Source: an uncultured Bacteroidales bacterium
Lineage (GTDB): Bacteria; Bacteroidota; Bacteroidia; Bacteroidales; UBA932
Assembly (NCBI GenBank): GCA_946055165.1
Contig: CAMGFA010000017.1
Location: 1-41,055, forward strand
Reading direction: 5' to 3'
DNA: 41,055 nt
The notes below the pieces were generated by a model. The model did no database searches. It worked only from the letters and a program-made list of their open reading frames with translations, and was not told where the DNA came from. Positions 15,651 through 23,477 of the stretch are shown one piece after another (position 1 is the stretch's first letter; the number at the start of each line of letters is the position of its first letter). Made by a program: the position numbers and the translations under genes.

Positions 15651-16550
15651 TCATTTTTGTAAAATAGAAATTACGTAGTTACGTACATATTCCTGAAAAT
15701 CGGGAGAGTCAATGATCTCTATCTCTGGAGCAAGGCCGGCATAGAAACGGCAGACTCCGGCATAGTTGAAGATCATTGTGTCCAGAATCCATCGGCCATC
15801 CTTCTGGTGCAGGTCTTTCTGCGCCAGAGGGTACTCTTCCAGAAGCAGATTCTTGGCATACATCGACAGACCCAGCACCACCCTGTGCGCCGTATCCCCG
15901 TTCATGTGGAAAATGTCCATACTGCGGCTTTTATGGGCCGATTCCGCCGACCAGTCTTGCTCAAGCACTTCCACCTCCCCTATTCTGGAAATCTTGAAGA
16001 GTTTGTTGCAGGAGTCCTCGAGGTCGTAACACCATACCTCTATATAATCCGTGGTAAAGGCAAAAGGCTCGACGTAACGATCCCTTATGCTGTGGGAGTT
16101 GCTCGATTCGTATTGTTTGAGCACGACCTGCTTCTTTTCCTTTATGGCATTGCCAAGATTTTCCACATGGGCAGCATTGCTCCGGCGGTCAACATAGCCG
16201 GCGAGCGATGTAGAGCCATAAATGGCGGAAAGCTTTTCCTTGAGATTGGACTTGAGAGCGTTACTTGGAACAAGGCTGTCTATGAGGCTGTTCACAAGAT
16301 AGGCTTCTTCTTCTGAAAAATATATGAGTTTGTCTATGTCCACGCTGTTTCGGGGCATTTTTCCGAGCTTGTATATATTGCCATACAGTTTTGTCACTAC
16401 AAAGCCCGCTTCCTTGAAGGTGTCGAGATAGCGGTATATTGTCCTTTCCGACATTCCGAGTTTTTCCGACAGCTCAGCTATTGTGTAGTTCACATTGCCG
16501 GACAGGTACTTCATAAGGCGGAGCATTCTCTCCACTTTTGGCTGGTCCAT
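15651..16550 (-). CDS. HTH/WYL-domain transcriptional regulator
   Basis: A 299-residue predicted regulator. The N-terminal winged helix-turn-helix covers about residues 8-60, with recognition helix pattern MSERTIYRYLDTFKEAGF. The C-terminal part resembles a WYL ligand-sensing domain (YVEPFAFTTDYIEVWCYDLE, about 165-184), followed by a WCX-type end. WYL proteins typically sense nucleotides or nucleic acids. The frame is open a further 59 codons upstream through a palindromic repeat, but the conserved part begins at MDQPKVER, so the ATG at 16550 is used. It lies directly before nfnAB on the same strand and may regulate them; that is inference from position. Confidence 0.87.
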   Translation of the reverse strand: MDQPKVERMLRLMKYLSGNVNYTIAELSEKLGMSERTIYRYLDTFKEAGFVVTKLYGNIYKLGKMPRNSVDIDKLIYFSEEEAYLVNSLIDSLVPSNALKSNLKEKLSAIYGSTSLAGYVDRRSNAAHVENLGNAIKEKKQVVLKQYESSNSHSIRDRYVEPFAFTTDYIEVWCYDLEDSCNKLFKISRIGEVEVLEQDWSAESAHKSRSMDIFHMNGDTAHRVVLGLSMYAKNLLLEEYPLAQKDLHQKDGRWILDTMIFNYAGVCRFYAGLAPEIEIIDSPDFQEYVRNYVISILQK

Positions 16551-16622
16551 ACAACTATGATTTAACGATACGAATGAAACATACTCCGGCAAGAAAAAGA
16601 CAATTCTGAAATTTCCCTTCCT

Positions 16623-16735
16623 GAGCGGATTTGTGTCTTGCCGAAAGAGACCTCGTCTCCTGAGGAAGGAAGGGGCCCACAAGCGCTCGGCGCGCAGTGG
16701 GAAGGAGTCTCTGAAGGCAAGACACAAATCCGCTC
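16623..16735. repeat. Palindromic intergenic repeat, smaller member of the family seen at 25847-26146
   Basis: Two perfect 20-bp arms, 16623-16642 and 16716-16735, are inverted copies of each other. An interrupted extension (AGAGAC/GTCTCT) continues inward, and the centre contains smaller inverted pairs (CCCAC/GTGGG, GAGAC/GTCTC). It fills most of the gap between the metallophosphatase stop and the WYL regulator start. Positions 16707-16726 match 26118-26138 with one inserted A. On the minus strand it could also act as a transcription terminator or processing site for the ABC/nucleotidase operon, but there is no T-run right after it. Confidence 0.75.
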
Positions 16736-16748
16736 TGCAAAAGAGTAG

Positions 16749-17552
16749 CTATTTCACAATCACTTCTCCCACATCGAGACCGAAGCAGCCGTCGGTAATG
16801 ACAGGAACTCTTCTGCCCGATGCATCGCGCACATATTTGAAATCATCCACGAAAGTGTGGCTGTGTCCTCCTATCACGATATCCACGTTCCTGATTTTCT
16901 TTACAAGAGCAATGTCATTCTCATATCCCAGATGGGACAGAAGGATGACAAGGTCGCACTTTTCGCTTTTTTTCAGGTACTTGGCCCATTTATTCACCAC
17001 TTCGTCGTTCTTGTACTGGAACAGGCGGGATGAGATGGAATAGGAAACATTGCTCTTGAGATTCGGCAAAAGACCGATGATTCCTATTTTGCGTCCGGCC
17101 TTTTCAACAATGGCATAAGGCTGCACATAAGGCTGCAGAGGAGTGTCCTCCACCCTCAGATTGGCCGATACCACCGGACAGTCTATCTTTGCCAGACGCG
17201 CCGCCAGGTCTTCGATACCGTTGTCGAACTCATGATTGCCGAGAGTTATGCAGTCGTAGGCGAAATCATTCACCATCTTTACCTCCAGCTCCCCTCCGAA
17301 CACAGTGAAATAGGAACTGCCCTGATTGAAGTCCCCGGCGTGGAGCAAAAGCACATTCTCCTCTCCCCTTGACTGCCTTACGCTGTCCACAATGGCAGCC
17401 CTCTCGATTACACCGCCGTGGCCGTTGCGGTCCACAGTGCGCTGAGGCTCGAGATGCGAGTGGGTATCGTTCACGTGAAGTATGGAAAGGCTCGGCGAAC
17501 AGGCACAAAGGCAGCAGGCCGCCAAGGCAATTGAAACAAATCTCGCTTTCAT
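16749..17552 (-). CDS. Metallophosphatase lipoprotein, catalytic half of a split 5'-nucleotidase
   Basis: A 267-residue calcineurin-like phosphoesterase exported as a lipoprotein (lipobox LCAC, Cys18). The dimetal ligands of the 5'-nucleotidase family are all present in order: HVNDTHSH (about 26-33), HAGDFNQG (about 71-78), LGNHEFDNG (about 98-106), LLSHLG and GGHSHT (about 226-231). It stops before the C-terminal substrate-binding domain of one-piece enzymes such as UshA; that domain is encoded by the gene just upstream, whose stop directly abuts this ATG with no gap. Probable reaction: release of phosphate from extracytoplasmic nucleotides or sugar nucleotides. Confidence 0.92.
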   Translation of the reverse strand: MKARFVSIALAACCLCACSPSLSILHVNDTHSHLEPQRTVDRNGHGGVIERAAIVDSVRQSRGEENVLLLHAGDFNQGSSYFTVFGGELEVKMVNDFAYDCITLGNHEFDNGIEDLAARLAKIDCPVVSANLRVEDTPLQPYVQPYAIVEKAGRKIGIIGLLPNLKSNVSYSISSRLFQYKNDEVVNKWAKYLKKSEKCDLVILLSHLGYENDIALVKKIRNVDIVIGGHSHTFVDDFKYVRDASGRRVPVITDGCFGLDVGEVIVK

Positions 17553-18380
17553 TTACTTGATAACTATTCTGTTGTCCAAATGGTATTCTATGGCTTCACC
17601 CCTCTTTCCCATCTCCACAATCTTAGGAAGGATGTAGTCGATAATGAGGGTGTCGCTTACTACGACCTCAAGGGCATCGTCCCCGAGATGAAGATTGTCG
17701 CCGGTCTTGAGCAGGAAGTCGATGGTGGCAAGCCCGTAGCTGCGCTCATCGTCCAGAGGCTCTCCGCCTATTGTAATGCTCTCGATCTTGTCCCCGGACA
17801 CAACAAGCTCAACTCCTCCCAAAACCTGCAGGGAACGGTTTTCCACCATAGCGGTGTAAATCTCGCGCAACCTCCTGCCGCTGAGCTTGACATAGCAGAG
17901 ATAGTTCTTGAATGGGAACATCGACACGAAATCGTCCTTGAGAACCTCTCCCTGAGGGACGTCACAACGGATTCCGCCGAAATTTGTTATCCCCACATCG
18001 ACCTTGCGTCCAGTCACGGCCTCAACGCCTTCCATAATGGTATCGACCGTAAAATTGGAGAGTTCGCTCTGCGGCCGATGACTTTCCATAGCACGGGGAG
18101 CATAGCCCACAATCTGCTTCAAATCACGCATCTGCGGCTGCACCTCGATAAGATCGGCAGCCACTTTCGGAGTGGCTCCGTTCTCAAATACACGCTGCGA
18201 AGGGGCTGTATAGACGCCGTCTTCCACAGAGCCGAGAGCCTCGGAAGCATTGGCAATGGTCACCGGCTTGACACCGGTTCTGCTACCATCGGCCACAATC
18301 CTGTTCCATGAGAAGGAAGGAGAACAGCTTGCGAGCAGCAAAATACAGCCCGCAAACGCAATTACTTTTGTTTTAACCAT
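17553..18380 (-). CDS. 5'-nucleotidase C-terminal domain lipoprotein, substrate-binding half
   Basis: A 275-residue protein with its own lipoprotein signal (lipobox LASC, Cys19), consisting of the 5'-nucleotidase C-terminal domain alone. Family motifs are NFGGIRCDVPQGE (about 142-154, the N-G-G-I-R nucleotide-binding loop), FPFKNYLCYVKLSGRRL, and TIDFLLKTGDNLH near the end, matching the aromatic and Asp/Asn positions that hold the base in UshA-like enzymes. It has no metal-binding half. The ATG at 18380 is preferred over a GTG at 18386; either overlaps the ABC permease end (by 19 or 25 nt). Expected to pair with the following metallophosphatase. Confidence 0.9.
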   Translation of the reverse strand: MVKTKVIAFAGCILLLASCSPSFSWNRIVADGSRTGVKPVTIANASEALGSVEDGVYTAPSQRVFENGATPKVAADLIEVQPQMRDLKQIVGYAPRAMESHRPQSELSNFTVDTIMEGVEAVTGRKVDVGITNFGGIRCDVPQGEVLKDDFVSMFPFKNYLCYVKLSGRRLREIYTAMVENRSLQVLGGVELVVSGDKIESITIGGEPLDDERSYGLATIDFLLKTGDNLHLGDDALEVVVSDTLIIDYILPKIVEMGKRGEAIEYHLDNRIVIK

Positions 18381-19714
18381 TTCCACAGGTCTTTGAACGT
18401 TGTTTTCTTACCGTACATCAGCACTCCCACCTTGTAGATTTTGGCCGATACCCACGCGCAACCCGCAGCCGTAAGAAGCAGCAGAACAATGGAAAGGGCT
18501 ATCTGCCAAAGCGGAACTCCGAATGGGATTCGGGCCAGCATTACGATAGGCGAAGTGAAAGGTATGAGAGAGCCCCAGACCGCTACACTGCTGTCGGGAG
18601 CGTTGAAAGCGTAGAGGGCAATGAAATAGGCTATCATAAGAGGCACCGTAACAGGCAGCTGCAGCTGATTGGAGTCGCCTTCGTTCTCCACGGCCGAACC
18701 AATAGCCGCAAAAAGCGAAGCATAGAGCAGATAGCCGAGAGCGAAGAATACCACAAAGTAAATCAGAATGCTGGCAATGTTGAGGCCCGACAAAGTGCCC
18801 ACAACCGCACCGAGTTCGCTGTCGCTCTGGCTGAGCACCTGGGTCATCATATCCAGCTGGGAAGCATCGGCCGGCATGGTTGCCACAATGGCCTGGGCAT
18901 CCACGGTGGAAAGGAGCTTAGGTCCCATAAAGCTCATAACGCCGCCAATCAGCACTACGGAAAGGACAATCCAGAGCAGGAACTGGGTGAGAGCCACAAG
19001 GGCCACGCCGATAATTTTGCCGAACATAAGCTCGGTAGCCTTGACGCTGCTTATGAGCACCTCAACCACGCGGCTGGTCTTCTCCTCGATTACGGCAGAC
19101 ATCACCATAGAGCCGAACATTGTGATAAAGAGGAAGATAATGATGCCGAGCACCATAGAAAGCATGGAGTTCACTCCGGATTCGCTGATCTTCTCCTTGC
19201 CGCTCCCGTCGAGAGTGTAGGTATTCAGACGGACATTGCTCTTGATGTCGTTGATTATGGTTTCGAGACCTTCGATATTGTACGAGCGGATGCGGTAATT
19301 CTCGATGGCATCGTCTATCCTGCGGCTCATATTCTCCGTAACGGTCATCCCCACAGGCTTGGCCGAAGTGAAATTGGCGCTCACGCTCCTGTTTTCGTCG
19401 ATAGGGCCGAGGCAAAGCACACCGTCGAGCCCGAACATCGACATGTTGGCCTTGAGGCTGTCCGCATTCTGATTGCTGAAATCCTCGTAGCGGATGATGT
19501 CGGAACTGGTGAGATATTCCATCACAATGCCCGATTCGTCCACAACTCCTATTACCTTGGTCTTTTCCTTCACATTGGTAACCATGAAGATAAGGGCGGC
19601 AAGACATACCACCATAATAATCGGGACAAGGAGGGTGGTTACGAGAAATCCCTTCTTCTTTACTCTTGTGGAGTATTCCCTCTTGATTACGACACCTATT
19701 GTATGCAGATTCAT
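18362..19714 (-). CDS. ABC-2 type transporter permease (NatB-like)
   Basis: A 450-residue inner-membrane permease: one N-terminal TM helix (about 23-46), a large extracytoplasmic domain (about 47-185), then a block of five or six TM helices (about 190-435). The pattern SAVIEEKTSRVVEVLISSVKATELMFGKI, spanning two parts of the sequence near residues 207-235, is the ABC-2 signature found in NatB-type sodium or drug exporters; here I cite it only as position and family. Substrate is unknown. A good Shine-Dalgarno (AGGAG, 9 nt before the ATG) overlaps the end of the ATPase gene, one of few in the window. The stop codon lies within the next gene. Confidence 0.93.
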   Translation of the reverse strand: MNLHTIGVVIKREYSTRVKKKGFLVTTLLVPIIMVVCLAALIFMVTNVKEKTKVIGVVDESGIVMEYLTSSDIIRYEDFSNQNADSLKANMSMFGLDGVLCLGPIDENRSVSANFTSAKPVGMTVTENMSRRIDDAIENYRIRSYNIEGLETIINDIKSNVRLNTYTLDGSGKEKISESGVNSMLSMVLGIIIFLFITMFGSMVMSAVIEEKTSRVVEVLISSVKATELMFGKIIGVALVALTQFLLWIVLSVVLIGGVMSFMGPKLLSTVDAQAIVATMPADASQLDMMTQVLSQSDSELGAVVGTLSGLNIASILIYFVVFFALGYLLYASLFAAIGSAVENEGDSNQLQLPVTVPLMIAYFIALYAFNAPDSSVAVWGSLIPFTSPIVMLARIPFGVPLWQIALSIVLLLLTAAGCAWVSAKIYKVGVLMYGKKTTFKDLWKWLKQK

Positions 19715-19717
19715 AAC

Positions 19718-20569
19718 TTACTCTCCTTTAACTAATTTGATGAATATATCGTTCATTCGAGGCATAAGCTCGCGATAAGAGATTACTCTTGCTCCGCGGG
19801 CAATGCAGGCCTCCAGGGCTGTGGTGCCGTTCTCCTCGTACGGAAGTACCTCGGTGTGGATTCCTTCTGCATCGGCATAAACAAGCTCGACATTGTTGTT
19901 GCCGTAGTCGCGGCGAATCTGGTTAACCTCGCCGGTGATTACAAGATGGGACTTGTTAATGAGTGCAATGCTGTCGCAAAGTTCCTCGACGCTCTCCATA
20001 TTGTGGGTGGAGAGGATGATGCTGGCACCCTCGTCCTTGAGCCTGAGGATTTCCTTGCGGATGAGGTCGGCGTTCACAGGATCGAAGCCGGAGAAAGGCT
20101 CATCGAGGATGAGAAGTTTCGGTTTGTGCACCACAGTAGTGATGAACTGAAGTTTTTGTGCCATACCCTTGGAAAGTTCCTCAACTTTTTTGTTCCACCA
20201 GTCCTGAATGCCGAAACGGACAAACCAGTCCTTAAGTTCGGCCTGGGCCTTGGCAGCGCTCATTCCCTTGAGCTGAGCCAGATACATGGCCTGCTCGCCA
20301 ACTTTCATTTTGCGGTAAAGCCCCCTTTCTTCAGGCATGTAACCTATCTTTTCCACATCCCTCTGGGTAATTGGACGGCCCTGGAAAAATACCTGTCCGG
20401 CAGAAGGGATGGTGATTCTGTTGATAATTCTGATGAGAGTGGTCTTTCCAGCCCCGTTCGGACCCAAAAGACCGAAAATCCTACCTTCGGGAATTTCCAG
20501 ACTCACATTGTCGAGCGCAACCTTCTCCCCGAAGCTTTTGCTTACATTTTTGATTTCTATAACTGACAT
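19718..20569 (-). CDS. ABC transporter ATP-binding protein (NatA-like)
   Basis: Energises the adjacent ABC-2 permease. The 283 residues contain Walker A GPNGAGKTT (about 37-45), the Q-loop region, signature LSKGMAQKL, Walker B LLILDEPFSGFD and the H-loop STHNM, plus a C-terminal extension typical of this subfamily (ERGLY-type pattern MPEERGLY after the Q-loop). The frame is open 18 codons further up, but MSVIEIKN is the conserved start and lies downstream of the promoter at 20593. It heads a four-gene unit: ATPase, permease and the two nucleotidase halves. Confidence 0.95.
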   Translation of the reverse strand: MSVIEIKNVSKSFGEKVALDNVSLEIPEGRIFGLLGPNGAGKTTLIRIINRITIPSAGQVFFQGRPITQRDVEKIGYMPEERGLYRKMKVGEQAMYLAQLKGMSAAKAQAELKDWFVRFGIQDWWNKKVEELSKGMAQKLQFITTVVHKPKLLILDEPFSGFDPVNADLIRKEILRLKDEGASIILSTHNMESVEELCDSIALINKSHLVITGEVNQIRRDYGNNNVELVYADAEGIHTEVLPYEENGTTALEACIARGARVISYRELMPRMNDIFIKLVKGE

Positions 20570-20592
20570 TGTCGAATATGTATTAAATCCTC

Positions 20593-20624
20593 CAAATTTA
20601 AAAGTAATCTTCAAAAAAAACAAA
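20593..20624 (-). promoter_or_regulatory. Consensus promoter of the ABC exporter / nucleotidase operon
   Basis: On the minus strand TTTG (20621-20624) is followed after exactly 20 nt by TAAATTTG (20593-20600). Both elements match the Bacteroidota consensus. The -33 TTTG is the first four bases after the terminator stem of ppdK, so the terminator's T-tract forms the promoter spacer. Leader length would be about 17-20 nt. Confidence 0.8.
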
Positions 20625-20650
20625 TCGGGCGGCCCTTTCAGGTCGCCCGA
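20613..20650 (-). terminator. Rho-independent terminator of ppdK
   Basis: Minus-strand hairpin with 10-nt arms (20641-20650 and 20625-20634), G+C-rich with one mismatch, loop TGAAAG, followed by TTTG and eight T residues. It starts 25 nt after the ppdK stop. Confidence 0.88.
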
Positions 20651-20674
20651 CAGGAAATATATCCGTACGATTTT

Positions 20675-23401
20675 TTAATCGTTCTGTTTGATTGCAGCCT
20701 GAGCCGCAGCAAGGCGGGCAATAGGCACGCGGAATGGAGAGCAGCTCACGTAGTCGAGACCAATCCTGTTGAAGAAGGAAATGGAATCCGGATCGCCGCC
20801 GTGCTCGCCGCAGATACCGCACATAAGCTCAGGACGCTTGCTGCGGCCTGCAGTGATTCCGTGCTCTACAAGACGGCCAACACCCTTGACATCGATGGTC
20901 TGGAAAGGATCGGCATCGAGAATCTTGTTGCCGAGGTAGTCGCCCATAAAGGTGCCCACATCGTCACGGGAGAAACCGAAGGTCATCTGGGTGAGGTCGT
21001 TGGTACCGAAGCTGAAGAACTCGGCGGTGCGGGCCATACGGTCTGCAGTGAGGGCAGCGCGAGGGATTTCGATCATGGTACCGAAGTGGTAGTGGATCTC
21101 CTCATGGAACTGCGACTCAACCTCGAGACGAATCTTCTCGCAGTGGGCCTTCTGGAACTCAAGCTCGCGGGCAGACACTGTGACAGGAATCATGATTTCC
21201 GGCATCGGGTGCAGACCCTCCTGCTGAAGCTCAGCAGATGCAGTGAAGATGGCACGGTACTGGGTCTCGGCGATGAGAGGGTATGTCACGTGCAGACGGA
21301 CTCCGCGGTGACCCATCATAGGGTTGATTTCGTGCAGGTTCTCACCGCGCTTGTCAACTTCCTCAACGGAAATTCCGAGGTCCGATGCAAGTTCTGCCCT
21401 CTTGTCCTCGCTCTTCGGAACGAACTCGTGAAGAGGCGGGTCGAGCAGACGGAATACAACCGGCTTGCCATCCATAATCTTGAGGGTAGCCTTCACAGAA
21501 GCCTTGATGAACGGCTCGAGCTCGAGGAGTGCAGCCTTGCGCTCTTCCTCGGTGTTGCACATAATCATCTTGCGGAGCTTGGAAAGCGGAGTTTCGCTGT
21601 TCTTGCCGTAGAACATATGCTCAATACGGAAGAGGCCGATGCCCTCTGCGCCGAACTGGAGTGCGCGCTGTGCGTCTTCAGGAGTATCGGCGTTGGTGCG
21701 GATGCCAAGACGGCGGTATTTGTCCACGATGCTCATAAAGCGTACGAAGAGAGGGTTCTCCGATGCATCCATAGTGTCGAGCTTGGTAGCATATACGGCA
21801 CCCTTTGCACCATTGAGGGAGAACCAGTCGCCCTCGTGATATACTGCGTCGCTTCCGGCGAAGCTTACGCACTTGTTGTCGAAATCGATCTTCATTGCCT
21901 CGCAACCTACGATACAGCACTTGCCCCAACCGCGGGCAACGAGTGCAGCGTGGGAGGTCATACCTCCGCGGGTTGTAAGGATACCGGCCGATGCCCTCAT
22001 GCCCTCGATGTCCTCAGGAGAGGTCTCTTCGCGGATGAGGATGGTCTTGAGACCCTTTGCAGCAGCGTCCATAGCAGCCTCGGAAGTGAATACGATGGTA
22101 CCCACTGCTCCACCCGGAGATGCAGGAAGACCCTTTGCTACAACCTCGGCCTTCTTCTCGGAAGCAGGATCGAGGATAGGATGCAGGATTTCGTCGAGCT
22201 GGCTTGGAGAAACGCGCATTACGGCGGTCTTCTCATCGATCATGCCCTCGTCGAGCATATCCATTGCCATCTGGAGGGCAGCAATACCTGTACGCTTGCC
22301 AATGCGACACTGGAGCATGTAGAGGTGCTTGTCCTGAATGGTGAACTCGATGTCCTGCATATCGTGGAAGTGGTCCTCGAGACGCTTGCGGATGCCGTCA
22401 AGCTCTGCATATACCTCAGGCATAGCGGTTTCGAGGCTCTCGAGATGCTTGTTGTGCTCTGTCTTGGTGGCCTCGTTGAGAGGGTTCGGAGTTCTGATAC
22501 CGGCAACCACATCCTCGCCCTGGGCGTTGATGAGCCACTCGCCATAGAACTTGTTGTCACCGCTGGCAGGGTTGCGGCTGAATGCCACACCGGTAGCGGA
22601 GGTAGGACCCATGTTGCCGAATACCATAGACTGCACGTTCACAGCTGTGCCCCAGTCATCCGGAATTTTCTCGATGCGGCGGTATGCGATGGCACGCTTG
22701 CCGTTCCAGCTCTTGAACACGCCGCCGATGGAGCCCCAAAGCTGAGCTTCAGCGGTATCAGGGAAATCTACGCCGAGAACTTCCTTTACACGAACTTTGA
22801 ATTTGTCGCAAAGGTCCTTGAGTTCTTCTGCAGTGATGTCGGTATCTGATTTATAACCCTTTGCATCCTTGAGCTCGGACATCATACGGTCCAGCTGCTG
22901 GCGTATGCCCTGTCCGTCTGCCGGCTCAATTCCTTCTGCCTTCTCCATTACTACGTCGGAGTACATCATAATCAGACGGCGGTAGGCATCGTACACGAAG
23001 CGTGGGTTGCCGGTCTTTTCAATCATTCCTGGAATAGTTTCCGAGCACAGACCGATGTTGAGGATGGTATCCATCATACCCGGCATACTGCTCCTTGCGC
23101 CCGAACGGCAGCTTACAAGAAGAGGATCGTTCTTGTCGCCGAACTTTTTGCCCATAATGGCCTCTGTGGCGGCAAGAGCCTGGGCAACTTCTGCCTTAAG
23201 CTCATCGCTGTAACCTCCTCCAAGAGCGTAATACTCTGCACAGCACTCGGTTGTGATAGTGAAACCGGCCGGTACAGGCATTCCCAACTTGCTCATTTCA
23301 GCAAGGTTTGCTCCTTTTCCACCAAGGAGCTCACGCATTGAGCCATCGCCTTCTGCGGTTTTTCCGCCAAAGCAATAGACTCTCTTTTTTGTTTCTGTCA
23401 T
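20675..23401 (-). CDS. ppdK: Pyruvate, phosphate dikinase
   Basis: Interconverts pyruvate, ATP and Pi with phosphoenolpyruvate, AMP and PPi, in the cytoplasm; in anaerobes it can serve PPi-linked glycolysis or PEP formation. The 908 residues are full length. In order: N-terminal ATP-grasp domain (GGKGANLAEM at about 28-37, SVRSG-like VSCRSGARSSMPGMMDT), the swivelling phosphohistidine domain with TRGGMTSHAALVARG (His484), and the PEP/pyruvate barrel with SFGTNDLTQMTFG and MCGICGEHGGDP carrying the conserved Cys861/Cys864 pair. It is a single-gene unit with its own promoter and terminator. Confidence 0.98.
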   Translation of the reverse strand: MTETKKRVYCFGGKTAEGDGSMRELLGGKGANLAEMSKLGMPVPAGFTITTECCAEYYALGGGYSDELKAEVAQALAATEAIMGKKFGDKNDPLLVSCRSGARSSMPGMMDTILNIGLCSETIPGMIEKTGNPRFVYDAYRRLIMMYSDVVMEKAEGIEPADGQGIRQQLDRMMSELKDAKGYKSDTDITAEELKDLCDKFKVRVKEVLGVDFPDTAEAQLWGSIGGVFKSWNGKRAIAYRRIEKIPDDWGTAVNVQSMVFGNMGPTSATGVAFSRNPASGDNKFYGEWLINAQGEDVVAGIRTPNPLNEATKTEHNKHLESLETAMPEVYAELDGIRKRLEDHFHDMQDIEFTIQDKHLYMLQCRIGKRTGIAALQMAMDMLDEGMIDEKTAVMRVSPSQLDEILHPILDPASEKKAEVVAKGLPASPGGAVGTIVFTSEAAMDAAAKGLKTILIREETSPEDIEGMRASAGILTTRGGMTSHAALVARGWGKCCIVGCEAMKIDFDNKCVSFAGSDAVYHEGDWFSLNGAKGAVYATKLDTMDASENPLFVRFMSIVDKYRRLGIRTNADTPEDAQRALQFGAEGIGLFRIEHMFYGKNSETPLSKLRKMIMCNTEEERKAALLELEPFIKASVKATLKIMDGKPVVFRLLDPPLHEFVPKSEDKRAELASDLGISVEEVDKRGENLHEINPMMGHRGVRLHVTYPLIAETQYRAIFTASAELQQEGLHPMPEIMIPVTVSARELEFQKAHCEKIRLEVESQFHEEIHYHFGTMIEIPRAALTADRMARTAEFFSFGTNDLTQMTFGFSRDDVGTFMGDYLGNKILDADPFQTIDVKGVGRLVEHGITAGRSKRPELMCGICGEHGGDPDSISFFNRIGLDYVSCSPFRVPIARLAAAQAAIKQND

Positions 23402-23444
23402 AAGTAATAATTATATGTTAAATTGAATATATTCAAAGGGGTTG

Positions 23445-23476
23445 CGAAGATACGAATTTTTCTTCATTGCTGCAAA
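23445..23476 (-). promoter_or_regulatory. Promoter of ppdK
   Basis: Minus-strand TTTG (23473-23476) and, after 20 nt, TATCTTCG (23445-23452), one base from TAnnTTTG. It lies just after the stop of the PurL-like gene (23478) and predicts a leader of about 35-40 nt for ppdK. Confidence 0.7.
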
Positions 23477-23477
23477 A

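Noticed and set aside
16551..16727. A 59-codon N-terminal extension of the WYL regulator
   Set aside because: It runs through the palindromic repeat and has no similarity to the family; the HTH domain starts right after the ATG at 16550.
20801..22849. A 682-codon open frame on the plus strand opposite ppdK
   Set aside because: It mirrors a highly conserved G+C-rich gene read in antisense, has Cys/His/Glu-rich content of antisense type, and has no promoter or family resemblance.
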